Notes under the pieces: model-generated
Database searches by the model: none
What the model was told of the DNA's origin: nothing
The model's input: only the letters and a program-made list of their open reading frames with translations
DNA from: JBOHRN01 sp050732775
GTDB lineage: Bacteria > Gemmatimonadota > Gemmatimonadetes > Longimicrobiales > Longimicrobiaceae
Reading direction: 5' to 3'
Assembly: GCA_050732775.1 (NCBI GenBank)
Contig: JBOHRN010000038.1
Location: 1 to 39,122, forward strand
DNA length: 39,122 bases
Program-made: the position numbers and the translations under genes
In this document: positions 1 through 8,271 of the stretch, piece by piece
How positions within the stretch are numbered: the stretch's first letter is position 1
Layout of the letters: each line of letters starts with the position of its first letter

Positions 1-2
1 TC

Positions 3-104
3 AAGGCAATCGCCTATGCCAAGGTCAAGACCGAGGCAGTGGACGCTGAGCATCCGGCTCTCGGTTGCGCGTGGCGGCGCGAGTTGGCAACTTGGCGCCG
101 GTAG
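3..104 (+). CDS. C-terminal tail of an unidentified upstream gene (partial)
   Basis: The frame starting at base 3 is open from the window edge to a TAG at 102-104 and gives about 33 residues ending in a basic, Trp-rich tail (WRRELATWRR). It would end 26 bases before dut, the same close spacing as most genes here. Frame 1 is also open to about base 171, so the choice of frame is uncertain. The fragment is too short to assign a family. In some related genomes a processing peptidase or polynucleotide phosphorylase lies upstream of dut, but nothing visible here proves that. Confidence 0.3.
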   Translation, partial: KAIAYAKVKTEAVDAEHPALGCAWRRELATWRR

Positions 105-130
105 TCACTCCGGTACCTGGCTCGTGCCCC

Positions 131-568
131 ATGATCGTTCGCTTTCTCCGGCTCCCCCATAACCGTGACCTTCCCTTGCCCGCCCGCCAAACCGCCGGCG
201 CGGCGGGGTACGACGTCTGTTCGGCCGAGCCCGGCTTCACGCTGGCCGCCGGCGAGCGCCGGCAAGTATCTACCGGGCTGGTCATGGAGCTGCCGGAGGG
301 GGTGGAGTGCCAGCTCCGTCCCCGTTCCGGGTTGGCGTTCCGCCACGGAGTTACCCTTCCCAACGCCCCCGCCACCATCGACCCCGACTACCGGGGCGAA
401 CTCAAGGTTATCCTCTGGAACGCCGGCCCCGAAGAGGTGCCCATCCCACGGGGAACGCGAGTGGCCCAACTGGTTTTCGCCCGTTTCGAAGCCCCGCGGC
501 TGTTAGAGGTCTCAGAGGTGGCGAAAACGGCGCGTGGCGGCGGCGGCTTCGGGTCCACCGGAGCGTAA
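131..568 (+). CDS. dut: dUTP diphosphatase (dUTPase)
   Basis: This enzyme hydrolyses dUTP to dUMP and pyrophosphate, which keeps uracil out of DNA and supplies dUMP for thymidylate synthesis. The 145-residue product matches the usual length of the trimeric family, and the five motifs are present in order: AGYDV (about 25-29), PRSGLA (64-69), TIDPDYRGE (82-90, with the catalytic Asp84), RGTRVAQLVF (107-116) and the Gly-rich C-terminal arm GGGGFGSTG (136-144). I chose ATG 131 because the protein then begins with the family-typical N-terminus. An upstream ATG at 65 would add 22 unrelated residues. A 158-base gap with two strong inverted repeats separates it from mreB, so it probably ends a transcription unit. 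Confidence 0.96.
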   Translation: MIVRFLRLPHNRDLPLPARQTAGAAGYDVCSAEPGFTLAAGERRQVSTGLVMELPEGVECQLRPRSGLAFRHGVTLPNAPATIDPDYRGELKVILWNAGPEEVPIPRGTRVAQLVFARFEAPRLLEVSEVAKTARGGGGFGSTGA

Positions 569-576
569 CTACTTTT

Positions 577-617
577 CCCCCAGCTACGGCTTTTGCGGCA
601 CAAGCCGTGCGTGGGGG
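577..617. terminator. Strong hairpin downstream of dut
   Basis: CCCCCA (577-582) pairs with TGGGGG (612-617) and ACGGCTT (586-592) with AAGCCGT (602-608). A symmetric three-base internal bulge (GCT/GCG) separates the two stems and the loop is nine bases. The total is 13 perfect base pairs. It begins nine bases after the dut stop. No T-run follows on the plus strand, but TTTT lies on the 5' side, so read as a terminator it fits the minus strand better. It is more likely a transcript-end or leader structure of GC-rich type. Confidence 0.5.
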
Positions 618-633
618 CTAAGCCCGACTTTAC

Positions 634-671
634 ACCGGGGTTTCGGCTTGCGCGTGCGCGCTGGCCCCGGT
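634..671 (+). terminator. Second hairpin before mreB
   Basis: ACCGGGG (634-640) pairs with CCCCGGT (665-671). The 24-base loop contains a self-complementary GCGCGTGCGCGC stretch that can extend the structure. AGCTTTTCC follows at once, a short U-rich tail, so this is a plausible intrinsic terminator for the dut transcript just ahead of the mre operon. Confidence 0.45.
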
Positions 672-726
672 AGCTTTTCCGCTCTGTCATCCACGCCGCC
701 ACACAACGGAGAAATCGAGGCGTCAT

Positions 727-1764
727 ATGGCTTTGGGCTGGCTCAAACCCGGAAACATCTTCCCCGTCAACGACATCGCCGTGGATTTGGGCACGGCCAA
801 CACTCTCGTCTACGTCAAGGGCGAGGGCATCGTCCTCAACGAACCGTCGGTGGTGGCGATCGAAAAGGGAACCGACCGGATCAGGGCGATAGGGCTGGAG
901 GCGAAGCGTATGCTGGGGCGGACCCCGGAGGGTGTGGTCGCGGTGCGGCCGCTCAAGGACGGGGTCATCGCCGACGTGGACATCACCGAGGTCATGCTCC
1001 GCTTCTTTCTGGAATCGGTGACCTCCAAGCGACTCCTCAAGCTCAAGCCCACCATGGTGATCGGGGTCCCCTCGGGGATCACCGAGCTGGAGCGGCGCGC
1101 CGTCCGCGACAGCGCCCGGGCCTCGGGCGCCAAGGAGGTGTACATGGTGGCTGAGCCGATGGCCGCGGCCATCGGAGTGGGGCTCCCGGTGGAGACCCCC
1201 ACCGGCAACATGGTCATCGACATCGGCGGCGGTACCAGCGAGATCGCGGTCATCGCGCTCTCCGGCATCGTCTCCGACACCTCCATTCGGGTGGGGGGCG
1301 ACGAGATCGACAACGCCATCGTCGCCTTCATGCGCAAGAACTACAACCTGATGATCGGCGAGCCCACCGCCGAGGCGGTCAAGATCCAAATCGGTTCGGC
1401 GTATAGCGCGGGCGACGAACGTGAGATGGACGTCAAGGGGCGCGACCTGGTCTCCGGCATACCCAAGACTATCCGGGTCCACTCCCAGGAGATCCGAGAG
1501 TGCATCCAGGAGCCGATTCAGGCGGTGGTGGAGGCGGTGCGCCGATCCCTGGAGATTACCCCGCCCGAGCTGGCTTCCGACATCGTGGACCGGGGCATCG
1601 TGATGACCGGCGGGGGAGCGCTGATCCGGGGCTTGGACCAACTCATCGCGCGCGAGACCGGGCTTCCCATCCATATCGACGAGGAGCCGCTGACCTGCGT
1701 GGTGCGCGGGTCGGGTCGCATCCTGGATGACGTTGAAAAGTACCGGGGAGTCCTGAAAATCTGA
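727..1764 (+). CDS. mreB: Rod-shape-determining actin homologue MreB
   Basis: MreB forms membrane-bound filaments on the cytoplasmic face that direct lateral peptidoglycan synthesis by the elongasome. The 345 residues match the family length. The actin-type nucleotide sites are visible: DLGTANT at 20-26 (phosphate 1), DIGGGT at 165-170 (phosphate 2), and a C-terminal adenosine segment MTGGGALIRGLD. The N-terminus has a short amphipathic, hydrophobic start (MALGWLKPG) suited to membrane contact. The start ATG is preceded by GGAG (708-711) and GAGG (717-720). It is the first gene of mreB-mreC-mreD-accD-folC-rodA, and its stop lies two bases before the mreC GTG. Confidence 0.97.
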   Translation: MALGWLKPGNIFPVNDIAVDLGTANTLVYVKGEGIVLNEPSVVAIEKGTDRIRAIGLEAKRMLGRTPEGVVAVRPLKDGVIADVDITEVMLRFFLESVTSKRLLKLKPTMVIGVPSGITELERRAVRDSARASGAKEVYMVAEPMAAAIGVGLPVETPTGNMVIDIGGGTSEIAVIALSGIVSDTSIRVGGDEIDNAIVAFMRKNYNLMIGEPTAEAVKIQIGSAYSAGDEREMDVKGRDLVSGIPKTIRVHSQEIRECIQEPIQAVVEAVRRSLEITPPELASDIVDRGIVMTGGGALIRGLDQLIARETGLPIHIDEEPLTCVVRGSGRILDDVEKYRGVLKI

Positions 1765-1766
1765 CC

Positions 1767-2834
1767 GTGGCACTCAACCGTTACGGACCGTACCTCGGAG
1801 AGGGGGGAGAGCTGGGGAGGAAGCGCGACCGGCGCGTAGCGGCCGTGTTCGTGGTGGCGGCGCTGGTTCTGCTGCTCCTCCCCGATCGCTACCGGCAAGC
1901 CGTGGCCGCTCCGATCCGGGCCACAGTGCTCCGTCCGGTGCTCGCGCTCCAGGGGGGCGAGATGAACTATCCCCTGCCGTCGGCCGAAACGGCCCGGTTG
2001 CGCGCCGAGCGCGACAGCTTGGCCGCCATTTTAGTGGGCAGCGCTACGCTCAAGGCCGAGAACGACCAGCTCCGCGCCCTGCTCGGCATCCATGAGCGCG
2101 TCCCGCGGGGCTTCGTGCCCGCGGAGGTAGTGCGGCTACGGGGGAACCGCTTCGAGGGCACCTTCTTGCTCACCGCGGGCCGAGCCGATGGGGTACGGCC
2201 CGGCTCCCCGGTGGTGGCGGCCGGTGGGTTGGTGGGGATGGTCAGGAACGTGGATGATCGCCGCTCGCTCGGCATCGACTGGCGGCATCCTGACTTCGGG
2301 GTAAGCGCCATGACCTCCGACGGGGAAACCTACGGCATCGTTGTGCCCCGCTCAAGAGCCGGTGAGGGAGACATGCTGGCCCTCACCGGGGTCGCCTACC
2401 ACTCTCGGGTAGACAGCGGCACGGTGGTGGTCACGGCGGGGTTGGGGGGCATATACCCGCGTGGCATCCCCATCGGCCAGGTGGTGGCCGCCAACCAGGA
2501 CGAGGCCGATTGGCGGCGGAGCTACATCTTGAGCCCCTTGGTGGGACCGGGCGAGATGGCCCACGTGCTGGTGCTGGGCCCGGAGCAGGAGGGCGAGTCC
2601 GCGCGCGACCTCACTTTGGCGTGGGGTATCCGCTCCCGCCCCGCCGAGGCGCCCGATACGGCGGCCGCCTTGCTACGCCGCCCCGGCCAGCCGTTTCCGG
2701 CCACTCCCACGGCTCCCGGCGAAGCCGGACCGGAGCCGGAGACGGAGCCGGAGGAGCCCGAGCCCCCTCCTCCCCCGCCCGAGGAGGAGGGGCCACCTCT
2801 CCTGGGGGTGCCGGTCGAGCCGGGACGGCGCTAA
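1767..2834 (+). CDS. mreC: Rod-shape-determining protein MreC
   Basis: MreC is a bitopic periplasmic scaffold that links MreB filaments to the PBP2/RodA synthase. The 355-residue product has a basic cytoplasmic start, one transmembrane helix at about 24-39, a coiled-coil segment at about 70-110 (ETARLRAERDSLAA, KAENDQLRALLG), and the paired beta-barrel core with GSPVVAAGGLVGMV and GGIYPRGIPIGQV. The last 75 residues are a low-complexity Pro/Glu tail with a proline run, longer than in the E. coli protein. The GTG start is two bases after the mreB stop. The gene ends in a one-base overlap with mreD (TAATG). Confidence 0.94.
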   Translation: MALNRYGPYLGEGGELGRKRDRRVAAVFVVAALVLLLLPDRYRQAVAAPIRATVLRPVLALQGGEMNYPLPSAETARLRAERDSLAAILVGSATLKAENDQLRALLGIHERVPRGFVPAEVVRLRGNRFEGTFLLTAGRADGVRPGSPVVAAGGLVGMVRNVDDRRSLGIDWRHPDFGVSAMTSDGETYGIVVPRSRAGEGDMLALTGVAYHSRVDSGTVVVTAGLGGIYPRGIPIGQVVAANQDEADWRRSYILSPLVGPGEMAHVLVLGPEQEGESARDLTLAWGIRSRPAEAPDTAAALLRRPGQPFPATPTAPGEAGPEPETEPEEPEPPPPPPEEEGPPLLGVPVEPGRR

Positions 2835-3316
2835 TGAGGGGCGGATTCAACCCGGTGGTGGCGGGCACCGCCGTGGTGCTGGTAACCCTCCACTTCGTGT
2901 TAAGGGTGGGTTTCGGACTCGGGGGGTGGGCGCCCGACCTGTTGGTGCTCGCCCTGCTCCTCAGCGCGCGCGAGTTGCGGGCGGGGAGCGCGGCCGGCGC
3001 CGGGCTCCTCCTGGGGGTGCTCGAGGGGGCGGTGGTCCCCGCTTCCATGGGGGCGGCCGCCTTGGCCCTAACCCTCCTCGGCTACGCCGGCGCCCGCACC
3101 CGCTCTTTCTTTTCGGACGACAACCCGGTCCTCTACGCCCTCTACCTGTTCGCGGGCAAGTGGCTGTACGACGCCCTCCTCTACCTCTTCTCCCTCTTGC
3201 ACGGCTATTCGGCAACCGGGATCGTGTCCGCACTCCTCTTCATCTCCCCCTTCGCCGCCCTCTACCTGGCTATCGTGGGCATGGCGGTGCTGGCGGCCCA
3301 GCGGGCGCTGGCGTGA
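2834..3316 (+). CDS. mreD: Rod-shape-determining membrane protein MreD
   Basis: A 160-residue, very hydrophobic protein with about five or six predicted membrane helices and a basic N-terminus (MRGGFNP). MreD is the integral-membrane partner of MreC in the elongasome. Sequence conservation in this family is low, so the call rests on size, hydrophobicity and its position directly after mreC. The ATG shares one base with the mreC stop, and its own TGA shares one base with the accD ATG, so translation is probably coupled across all three genes. A class B penicillin-binding protein would normally follow but does not. Confidence 0.88.
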   Translation: MRGGFNPVVAGTAVVLVTLHFVLRVGFGLGGWAPDLLVLALLLSARELRAGSAAGAGLLLGVLEGAVVPASMGAAALALTLLGYAGARTRSFFSDDNPVLYALYLFAGKWLYDALLYLFSLLHGYSATGIVSALLFISPFAALYLAIVGMAVLAAQRALA

Positions 3317-4188
3317 TGGCCTGGTTTCGCAAGCCGAAGCGGAAAATCCAAGCCGCTGACCGGCGCGATATGCCCGGCGACGTGTGGGAAAAGTGCCCCG
3401 CGTGCGGCGAGATCGTCTACCGTCAAAAGCTCTACGAGAACCTGCATGTGTGCCCCGAATGCGGCCACCACCTCCGCTTTTCAGCCGACCGTTACGTGGC
3501 CGTGCTCATCGACCAGGGCACCTTCGTGGAGCACGACGCCGGTCTCCGTTCCGGCGACCCTCTTTCCTTTACCGACCTCAAGCCGTACCAGGAGCGGCTC
3601 AAGGCGGCGGAGAAAAAGACCGGCAGGGGCGAGGCGCTGATCTCCGGAGACGGCAAATTAGACGGCGTGCCCGTGTCTCTGGCGGTGATGGACTTCTCCT
3701 TCATCGGCGGGTCGATGGGGTCGGTGGTGGGGGAGAAGATCGCTCGCGCCGGGTTGCGGGCGCTCAAGGGGGAGTGGCCGCTCATCGTGGTCTCGGCCTC
3801 GGGTGGAGCCAGGATGATGGAGGGCATCTTCTCCCTCATGCAGATGGCCAAGACCTCGGCCGTGCTCGCCGACTTGGCCGACGCCGGAGTTCCGTACATC
3901 TCGCTGCTCACCGACCCGACCACGGGTGGGGTGACCGCCTCCTACGCCATGCTGGGAGACGCCAACTTGGCCGAGCCCGGGGCCTTGATCGGTTTCGCCG
4001 GCCCCCGGGTAATCGAGCAGACCATCCGCCAGGAGCTCCCCGACGGCTTCCAGAGGTCAGAGTTCCTACTCGAGCACGGCATGATCGACCGTATCGTCGA
4101 CCGGCGGGAGATGAAGGGGGAGATCGCCCGGCTGCTCCGCCACATGCTCGGGCTGCCCGCCCCGGACGAGAGCTGGCAGACACGCTGA
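3316..4188 (+). CDS. accD: Acetyl-CoA carboxylase carboxyltransferase subunit beta
   Basis: AccD with AccA transfers the carboxyl group from carboxybiotin to acetyl-CoA, giving malonyl-CoA for fatty-acid synthesis. The 290-residue product has the N-terminal zinc ribbon (Cys27, Cys30, Cys46, Cys49) and the crotonase-type carboxyltransferase core, including SASGGARMMEG, TDPTTGGVTASYA and EPGALIGFAGPRV. The length is normal. It sits inside the elongation operon, overlapping mreD by one base and the inferred folC start by four. No accA lies in this window. The accD-folC pair also occurs in E. coli, whereas its insertion between mreD and rodA is unusual. Confidence 0.96.
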   Translation: MAWFRKPKRKIQAADRRDMPGDVWEKCPACGEIVYRQKLYENLHVCPECGHHLRFSADRYVAVLIDQGTFVEHDAGLRSGDPLSFTDLKPYQERLKAAEKKTGRGEALISGDGKLDGVPVSLAVMDFSFIGGSMGSVVGEKIARAGLRALKGEWPLIVVSASGGARMMEGIFSLMQMAKTSAVLADLADAGVPYISLLTDPTTGGVTASYAMLGDANLAEPGALIGFAGPRVIEQTIRQELPDGFQRSEFLLEHGMIDRIVDRREMKGEIARLLRHMLGLPAPDESWQTR

Positions 4189-5468
4189 GCCCGGAAGGGC
4201 CGCTCGCTTGGCTCCTGGGCAGGGAACGCTCCAGCATCCGCTGGGGGCTGGAACGAGTTGAAGGGCTTCTCGCCGCGGCTGGAGATCCGCACCGGAGGTT
4301 TAGTAGCGTCCATATCGGTGGCACCAACGGCAAGGGCTCCGTCGCGGCTCTCTCCGCCGCCGCCCTGGACCGAGCGGGCGTCCGCGCCGGGCTGTATACG
4401 TCTCCCCACCTGGTCTCCTTTACCGAGCGCGTCCGCGTGGCGGGCGAGCCGGTCCCGGAGGAGGCCTTACGGAGCGCGGCGGAGGCACTCCGGCCGGCCA
4501 TCGAAGGGAGCGGGGCCACCTTCTTCGAGGCGTTCACCGCGGCCGCGTTCCTCTGCTTCGCCGAGCAAGGGGTGCGGGTAGCGGTGGTGGAGGTGGGGCT
4601 GGGGGGCCGGCTCGACGCCACCAATGTGATCCTTCCCGAAGTGGCCGCGATCACCAACGTGGGCGCCGATCACGCCGACCTACTCGGGGCTTCCCTGGTG
4701 GGGGTGGCGCGAGAGAAGGCCGGCATCTTCAAGCCGGGCGTGCCGGCGCTGACGGCCGAGACCGATCCGGCACTGATCGCCGTGCTGCGCGAAGAGGCGG
4801 AGAGGGCGGGTACCCGTTTGCGGGCGCTCGAGGAAGTGGTCCTCGCTGGGGAGCTTTGCCTCAGACCAGACGGCGTCGAACTAGCCTTTGACTCACGGGC
4901 GTGGGGGCAAAGAGAGCTCAAGGTTCCGCTTCCCGGAGCCCACCAGGCCAGGAACGCCCTCCTGGCCGCCGAAATTCTGGCGACGCTGCCGGAGGGGTTG
5001 CGGCCGGAGTGGGAGCAGGTGGAGAGCGGCTTTGGCGCGGTGAAGTGGCCGGGCCGGCTCCAGCGTGAAGTGCTAGCAGAGACCACCTGGCTATTCGACG
5101 TGGCCCACAATCGGGCGGGAGCCGAGGCGTTGGCAGCCGCCCTTCCTCACCTTGAACTCCCCCGGCCGCTGGTGCTGGTCGCGGCGGTACTGGTGGATAA
5201 GGAGTGGAAGGCCATGCTCTCTACCCTGTTACCCCATTGCGATGACGCCGTCCTTACCACCGCTCCATCGGCCCCTCGCGCGCGTCGCTGGGACCCACGA
5301 GAAGCGGCGGCGGCCCTTGGGCGCGGCTGGCGGGTGAGGGTGGTCCCGGAGCTCGGCGCCGCTCTGGACCTCGCGCGCACGCTCGCCTCTCACGGCACGG
5401 TTCTTGTCACCGGCTCGGTCTACACCGTGGGAGACTCCTTGCGGCACCTGGGCATCGAAGTCCGGTAG
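4185..5468 (+). CDS. folC: Dihydrofolate synthase / folylpolyglutamate synthase (CTG start inferred)
   Basis: FolC joins glutamate to dihydropteroate and extends the polyglutamate tail of folates, using ATP. The 427-residue product has the Mur-ligase-like P-loop GTNGKGS (46-52), TSPHLVSF, the EVGLGGRLDATN block and FDVAHNRAGAEAL. Homologues normally start about 45 residues before the P-loop with a short motif followed by WLL. Here that point is LSPEGPLAWLL, beginning at CTG 4185. No ATG, GTG or TTG exists in frame between the accD C-terminal region and the P-loop. The CTG makes a four-base CTGA overlap with the accD stop, like the ATGA junctions elsewhere. Function is confident, while the exact start is inferred. 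Confidence 0.9.
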   Translation: MSPEGPLAWLLGRERSSIRWGLERVEGLLAAAGDPHRRFSSVHIGGTNGKGSVAALSAAALDRAGVRAGLYTSPHLVSFTERVRVAGEPVPEEALRSAAEALRPAIEGSGATFFEAFTAAAFLCFAEQGVRVAVVEVGLGGRLDATNVILPEVAAITNVGADHADLLGASLVGVAREKAGIFKPGVPALTAETDPALIAVLREEAERAGTRLRALEEVVLAGELCLRPDGVELAFDSRAWGQRELKVPLPGAHQARNALLAAEILATLPEGLRPEWEQVESGFGAVKWPGRLQREVLAETTWLFDVAHNRAGAEALAAALPHLELPRPLVLVAAVLVDKEWKAMLSTLLPHCDDAVLTTAPSAPRARRWDPREAAAALGRGWRVRVVPELGAALDLARTLASHGTVLVTGSVYTVGDSLRHLGIEVR

Positions 5469-5485
5469 TAACCGTTGTTACGCGG

Positions 5486-6757
5486 GTGCCTCTAGCTAAA
5501 CGGCAGCAAACCTTGATGCGACGCTTCCGCCCCCTGCCGGTAGGCGACACCGCCCTCTTCGCCGCGGTCATCGCCCTGTCCGTGTTCGGGGTGGCCATGA
5601 TCTACAGCGCGGGGGTGCTTGACGTACCCTCGATGGTGGCCCGGGGGGCTTGGCGCCAGCAGCTACTCTGGTTCTCCCTGGCGCTCATCGCCATGCCGCT
5701 GGTCATGTCGGTGCCCGTCCGCTGGTTGGAGTTTTCGTCCAAGCCGTTCTATGTATTGGCCCTCATCCTGCTGATTTTAACGGTATTCGTGGGTACGGGG
5801 GCGGGCACCGCCGAGGGGGTCAAGTCTTGGCTCGCCGTCGGCCCGGTCAATATCCAAACGGCAGAGGTCGGCAAGATTGCCACCATCCTCATGCTGGCCC
5901 GGGTACTCGGGCAGTGGCGCGAGGCCCCCAAGACCTTGTACGCGCTCTGGAAACCGATCGCCGTGGCGGCGGTGCCCATGGGGCTCATCATGCTCCAACC
6001 GGACATCGGTTCGGCCCTGGCCCTGGCCGCCATCCTGATCGCCGGACTCTACTGGGCGGGCACCCCGCTGCTCACCCTCTTCTTTCTGGTCAGCCCGGTG
6101 GTAGGGCTCTTTCTGGGCTTCAGTTCGTGGATGTGGGCTATCTGGACGGTGGTTTTGACCGGGGTGCTAATCCTCTCCCGCCCCAAGATATCCGAAGGGG
6201 TCTCGGTGTTCCTGGCCAACGCCGCGGCGGGCGTGGCGGCCATCCCCCTGTGGGAGAGCTTGGAGCAGTATCAGAAGAACCGTATTCTGGTCTTCCTGGA
6301 TCCCTCTCTGGACCCGCGCGGGGCGGGTTACAACCTGATCCAGTCGCGGGTGGCGGTGGGTAGCGGAGGGTTGCTCGGCAAGGGGTTCACCGAGGGCACC
6401 CAGAAGCGGCTCGCCTTCCTCCCCGAACAGCACACCGACTTTATCTTTTCGGTGGTGGGCGAAGAGACCGGTTTCTTGGGCGCGGCCGCGGTGATTCTCG
6501 CTTTTGGGTTTGTCTTCTGGCGGCTGGTGCGCATCTCTGAGGAGTCTGACGACCCGTTCGCGGGGCTGGTCCCGTTCTGCCTGATGGCGAGCTGGTTCAC
6601 GCACGTACTGGTGAGCGTGGGCATGACGGTGGGCATCATGCCGATCACCGGCATCCCGCTCCCCTTCATCAGCTACGGCGGATCATTCCTGTTCATCAAC
6701 CTGATCGCGATGGCCGTGGTGCAGCGGATCGCGGCCGAGAACCGCGGCGGCGGGTAG
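5486..6757 (+). CDS. rodA: Peptidoglycan glycosyltransferase RodA (SEDS family)
   Basis: RodA polymerises lipid II into glycan strands in the elongasome, together with a class B PBP. The 423-residue membrane protein has about ten predicted helices and SEDS hallmarks: LQPDIGSAL, AGYNLIQSRVAVGSGG, LPEQHTDFIFSVVGEE (holding the conserved catalytic-site Asp) and GIPLPFISYGGS. The GTG at 5486 has no clear ribosome-binding site, and an in-frame ATG at 5516 giving MRRFRPLPVGDT is equally possible. It lies 17 bases after folC, so it probably shares the mre transcript. Its TAG abuts the stop codon of the opposing decarboxylase with no base between. Confidence 0.95.
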   Translation: MPLAKRQQTLMRRFRPLPVGDTALFAAVIALSVFGVAMIYSAGVLDVPSMVARGAWRQQLLWFSLALIAMPLVMSVPVRWLEFSSKPFYVLALILLILTVFVGTGAGTAEGVKSWLAVGPVNIQTAEVGKIATILMLARVLGQWREAPKTLYALWKPIAVAAVPMGLIMLQPDIGSALALAAILIAGLYWAGTPLLTLFFLVSPVVGLFLGFSSWMWAIWTVVLTGVLILSRPKISEGVSVFLANAAAGVAAIPLWESLEQYQKNRILVFLDPSLDPRGAGYNLIQSRVAVGSGGLLGKGFTEGTQKRLAFLPEQHTDFIFSVVGEETGFLGAAAVILAFGFVFWRLVRISEESDDPFAGLVPFCLMASWFTHVLVSVGMTVGIMPITGIPLPFISYGGSFLFINLIAMAVVQRIAAENRGGG

Positions 6758-8188
6758 CTAGCGCGCCCGCTCCAACACTTCCACTAGCTCCCTCACGTGG
6801 TCTGGCCCGGTGCGGTAGTTGGTGACGCAGGCGCGCAGGACCGTCTCTCCGTCGCCCAGGCGGGTAGTGGAGATCCACGCACGGCCCGAGCCCAGGACGC
6901 GGCCGGCGAGCGCCTCCAACTCTTCGGGGCTCGCCGCTCCCGGGGGTGTAAAGCAGACCACCGGGAGGGGGGTCTGGTTGCGCAGCTTCCACCCCCTCTT
7001 TTTCAGCTCTTCACGCAGCAGGTCACCCATTTGTACCTGGTGGCGGATGACCCGTGCATAGCCGTCCCACCCGGCCACCGCCAGCGAGAGGAACAGCTTG
7101 AGGCCGGTGAAGCGGCGCGACCACTGCAGGGAGTGGTTGAACGGGTCTTCGACCGGAAGGTGGCTGGCCTCGCGCGGCATGTAGAAGTTGTCGGTGGCGA
7201 AGGTGCGGCGCAGGATTTCCCGGTGGCGGGTCAGGTAGACGCCTGCGCCCATCGGCACGGAGAGCCACTTGTGGGCGTCGAAGGTGATCGAGTCGGCCCT
7301 GTCGATGCCCGCCAGCACGCCGCGTAGCTCGGGCACCAGCGCCGCGGCCCCACCCCATGCAGCGTCCACGTGCAGCCAAAGCTTATGTCTTTCGGCTATC
7401 TCCGCGATCTCCGAGATCCGGTCCACGGCGCCCGCGTTGGTGGTGCCGGCCGTGGCCACCACCAGGAAGGGTTCCCGCCCCGCGTCCAGGTCTTCTTGGA
7501 CCTGCCCGGCCAACACCGCCGGCTTCATGCACAGGGCCGCGTCCACGCCGACTTCCCGAGCTGCCTCGGTCCCGAGTCCGGAAACTGCCGCGGCCTTGCG
7601 GATCGAGTGGTGGGCCTCGGCCGAGGCGTAAAGAACCGGCTCCGCCTCCAGGCCCCGCAGCCCCCTAGCCGGCAGCTCTGGAAAGTGGTGAACCAGAGCC
7701 GTGAGCAGGGCCGTGTGATTGGCCTCGGCTCCGCCCGAGCAAAAGGTCCCGTGGCTGGAGCCCTCTGGCCAGCCGAAGCGGCGGCCGAAGGCGCGCACCA
7801 GGTGGTGTTCGATTTCGATGGCTAGGGGGCTGTGACTCCACGCCGCGAGTTGGGGGTTGAATGCGGCTACCAGGGCGTCGCCCACCACCCCCATGAAGGT
7901 GGGAGCCGGGTTGAAGAGCCCGAAGTAGCCGGGGTGGGGGGTGTGGGTTTGGTACCTGACCAGGCCGCGAGCCGCGAAGTCGAGGGCTCGCTCGGGCTCT
8001 AACGGTTCCGTGAAGTCGAAAGGAGCCAGCTCGGAACGTACCGCTTCGGGGTCGAGTTCGGGGGCCACCCGGAGGCGCGGGATTTGGCGGGTATAATCTT
8101 CTACCCGCGCGGCTAGCTGTTCCCACAGCCGGCCGCGCTCGCGGGCCGAGAGCAGGAGCGGCCCGGCCGGTTCCTCGCGTGCAGACAT
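6758..8188 (-). CDS. PLP-dependent group II (aromatic-L-amino-acid type) decarboxylase
   Basis: The 476-residue fold-type I PLP enzyme resembles aromatic-amino-acid, tyrosine and glutamate decarboxylases. Visible features are the SGGAEANHTAL cofactor loop (about 151-161), ATAGTTNAGAVD, HVDAAWGG (273-280) and the Schiff-base lysine in DAHKW (Lys307). The likely reaction is decarboxylation of an amino acid to an amine, or an aldehyde-forming variant. The substrate cannot be read from sequence. The ATG is preceded by AAGG seven bases upstream. It stands alone on the minus strand, divergent from the thioesterase remnant and convergent with rodA, so it is probably monocistronic. Confidence 0.9.
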   Translation of the reverse strand: MSAREEPAGPLLLSARERGRLWEQLAARVEDYTRQIPRLRVAPELDPEAVRSELAPFDFTEPLEPERALDFAARGLVRYQTHTPHPGYFGLFNPAPTFMGVVGDALVAAFNPQLAAWSHSPLAIEIEHHLVRAFGRRFGWPEGSSHGTFCSGGAEANHTALLTALVHHFPELPARGLRGLEAEPVLYASAEAHHSIRKAAAVSGLGTEAAREVGVDAALCMKPAVLAGQVQEDLDAGREPFLVVATAGTTNAGAVDRISEIAEIAERHKLWLHVDAAWGGAAALVPELRGVLAGIDRADSITFDAHKWLSVPMGAGVYLTRHREILRRTFATDNFYMPREASHLPVEDPFNHSLQWSRRFTGLKLFLSLAVAGWDGYARVIRHQVQMGDLLREELKKRGWKLRNQTPLPVVCFTPPGAASPEELEALAGRVLGSGRAWISTTRLGDGETVLRACVTNYRTGPDHVRELVEVLERAR

Positions 8189-8271
8189 GGATTCGCCTTA
8201 CCTTGATGGAAAAGTTGCTGGTACGATCGCCGCCAGCGGCGTCCGCGTCGACGAATCTACTCGACTAATCC

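Noticed and set aside
388..1773. Long minus-strand open frame (461 codons) opposite dut and mreB
   Set aside because: It is antisense to clear mreB, with His/Asp/Gly/Leu-rich composition typical of a high-GC shadow frame and no recognisable domain.
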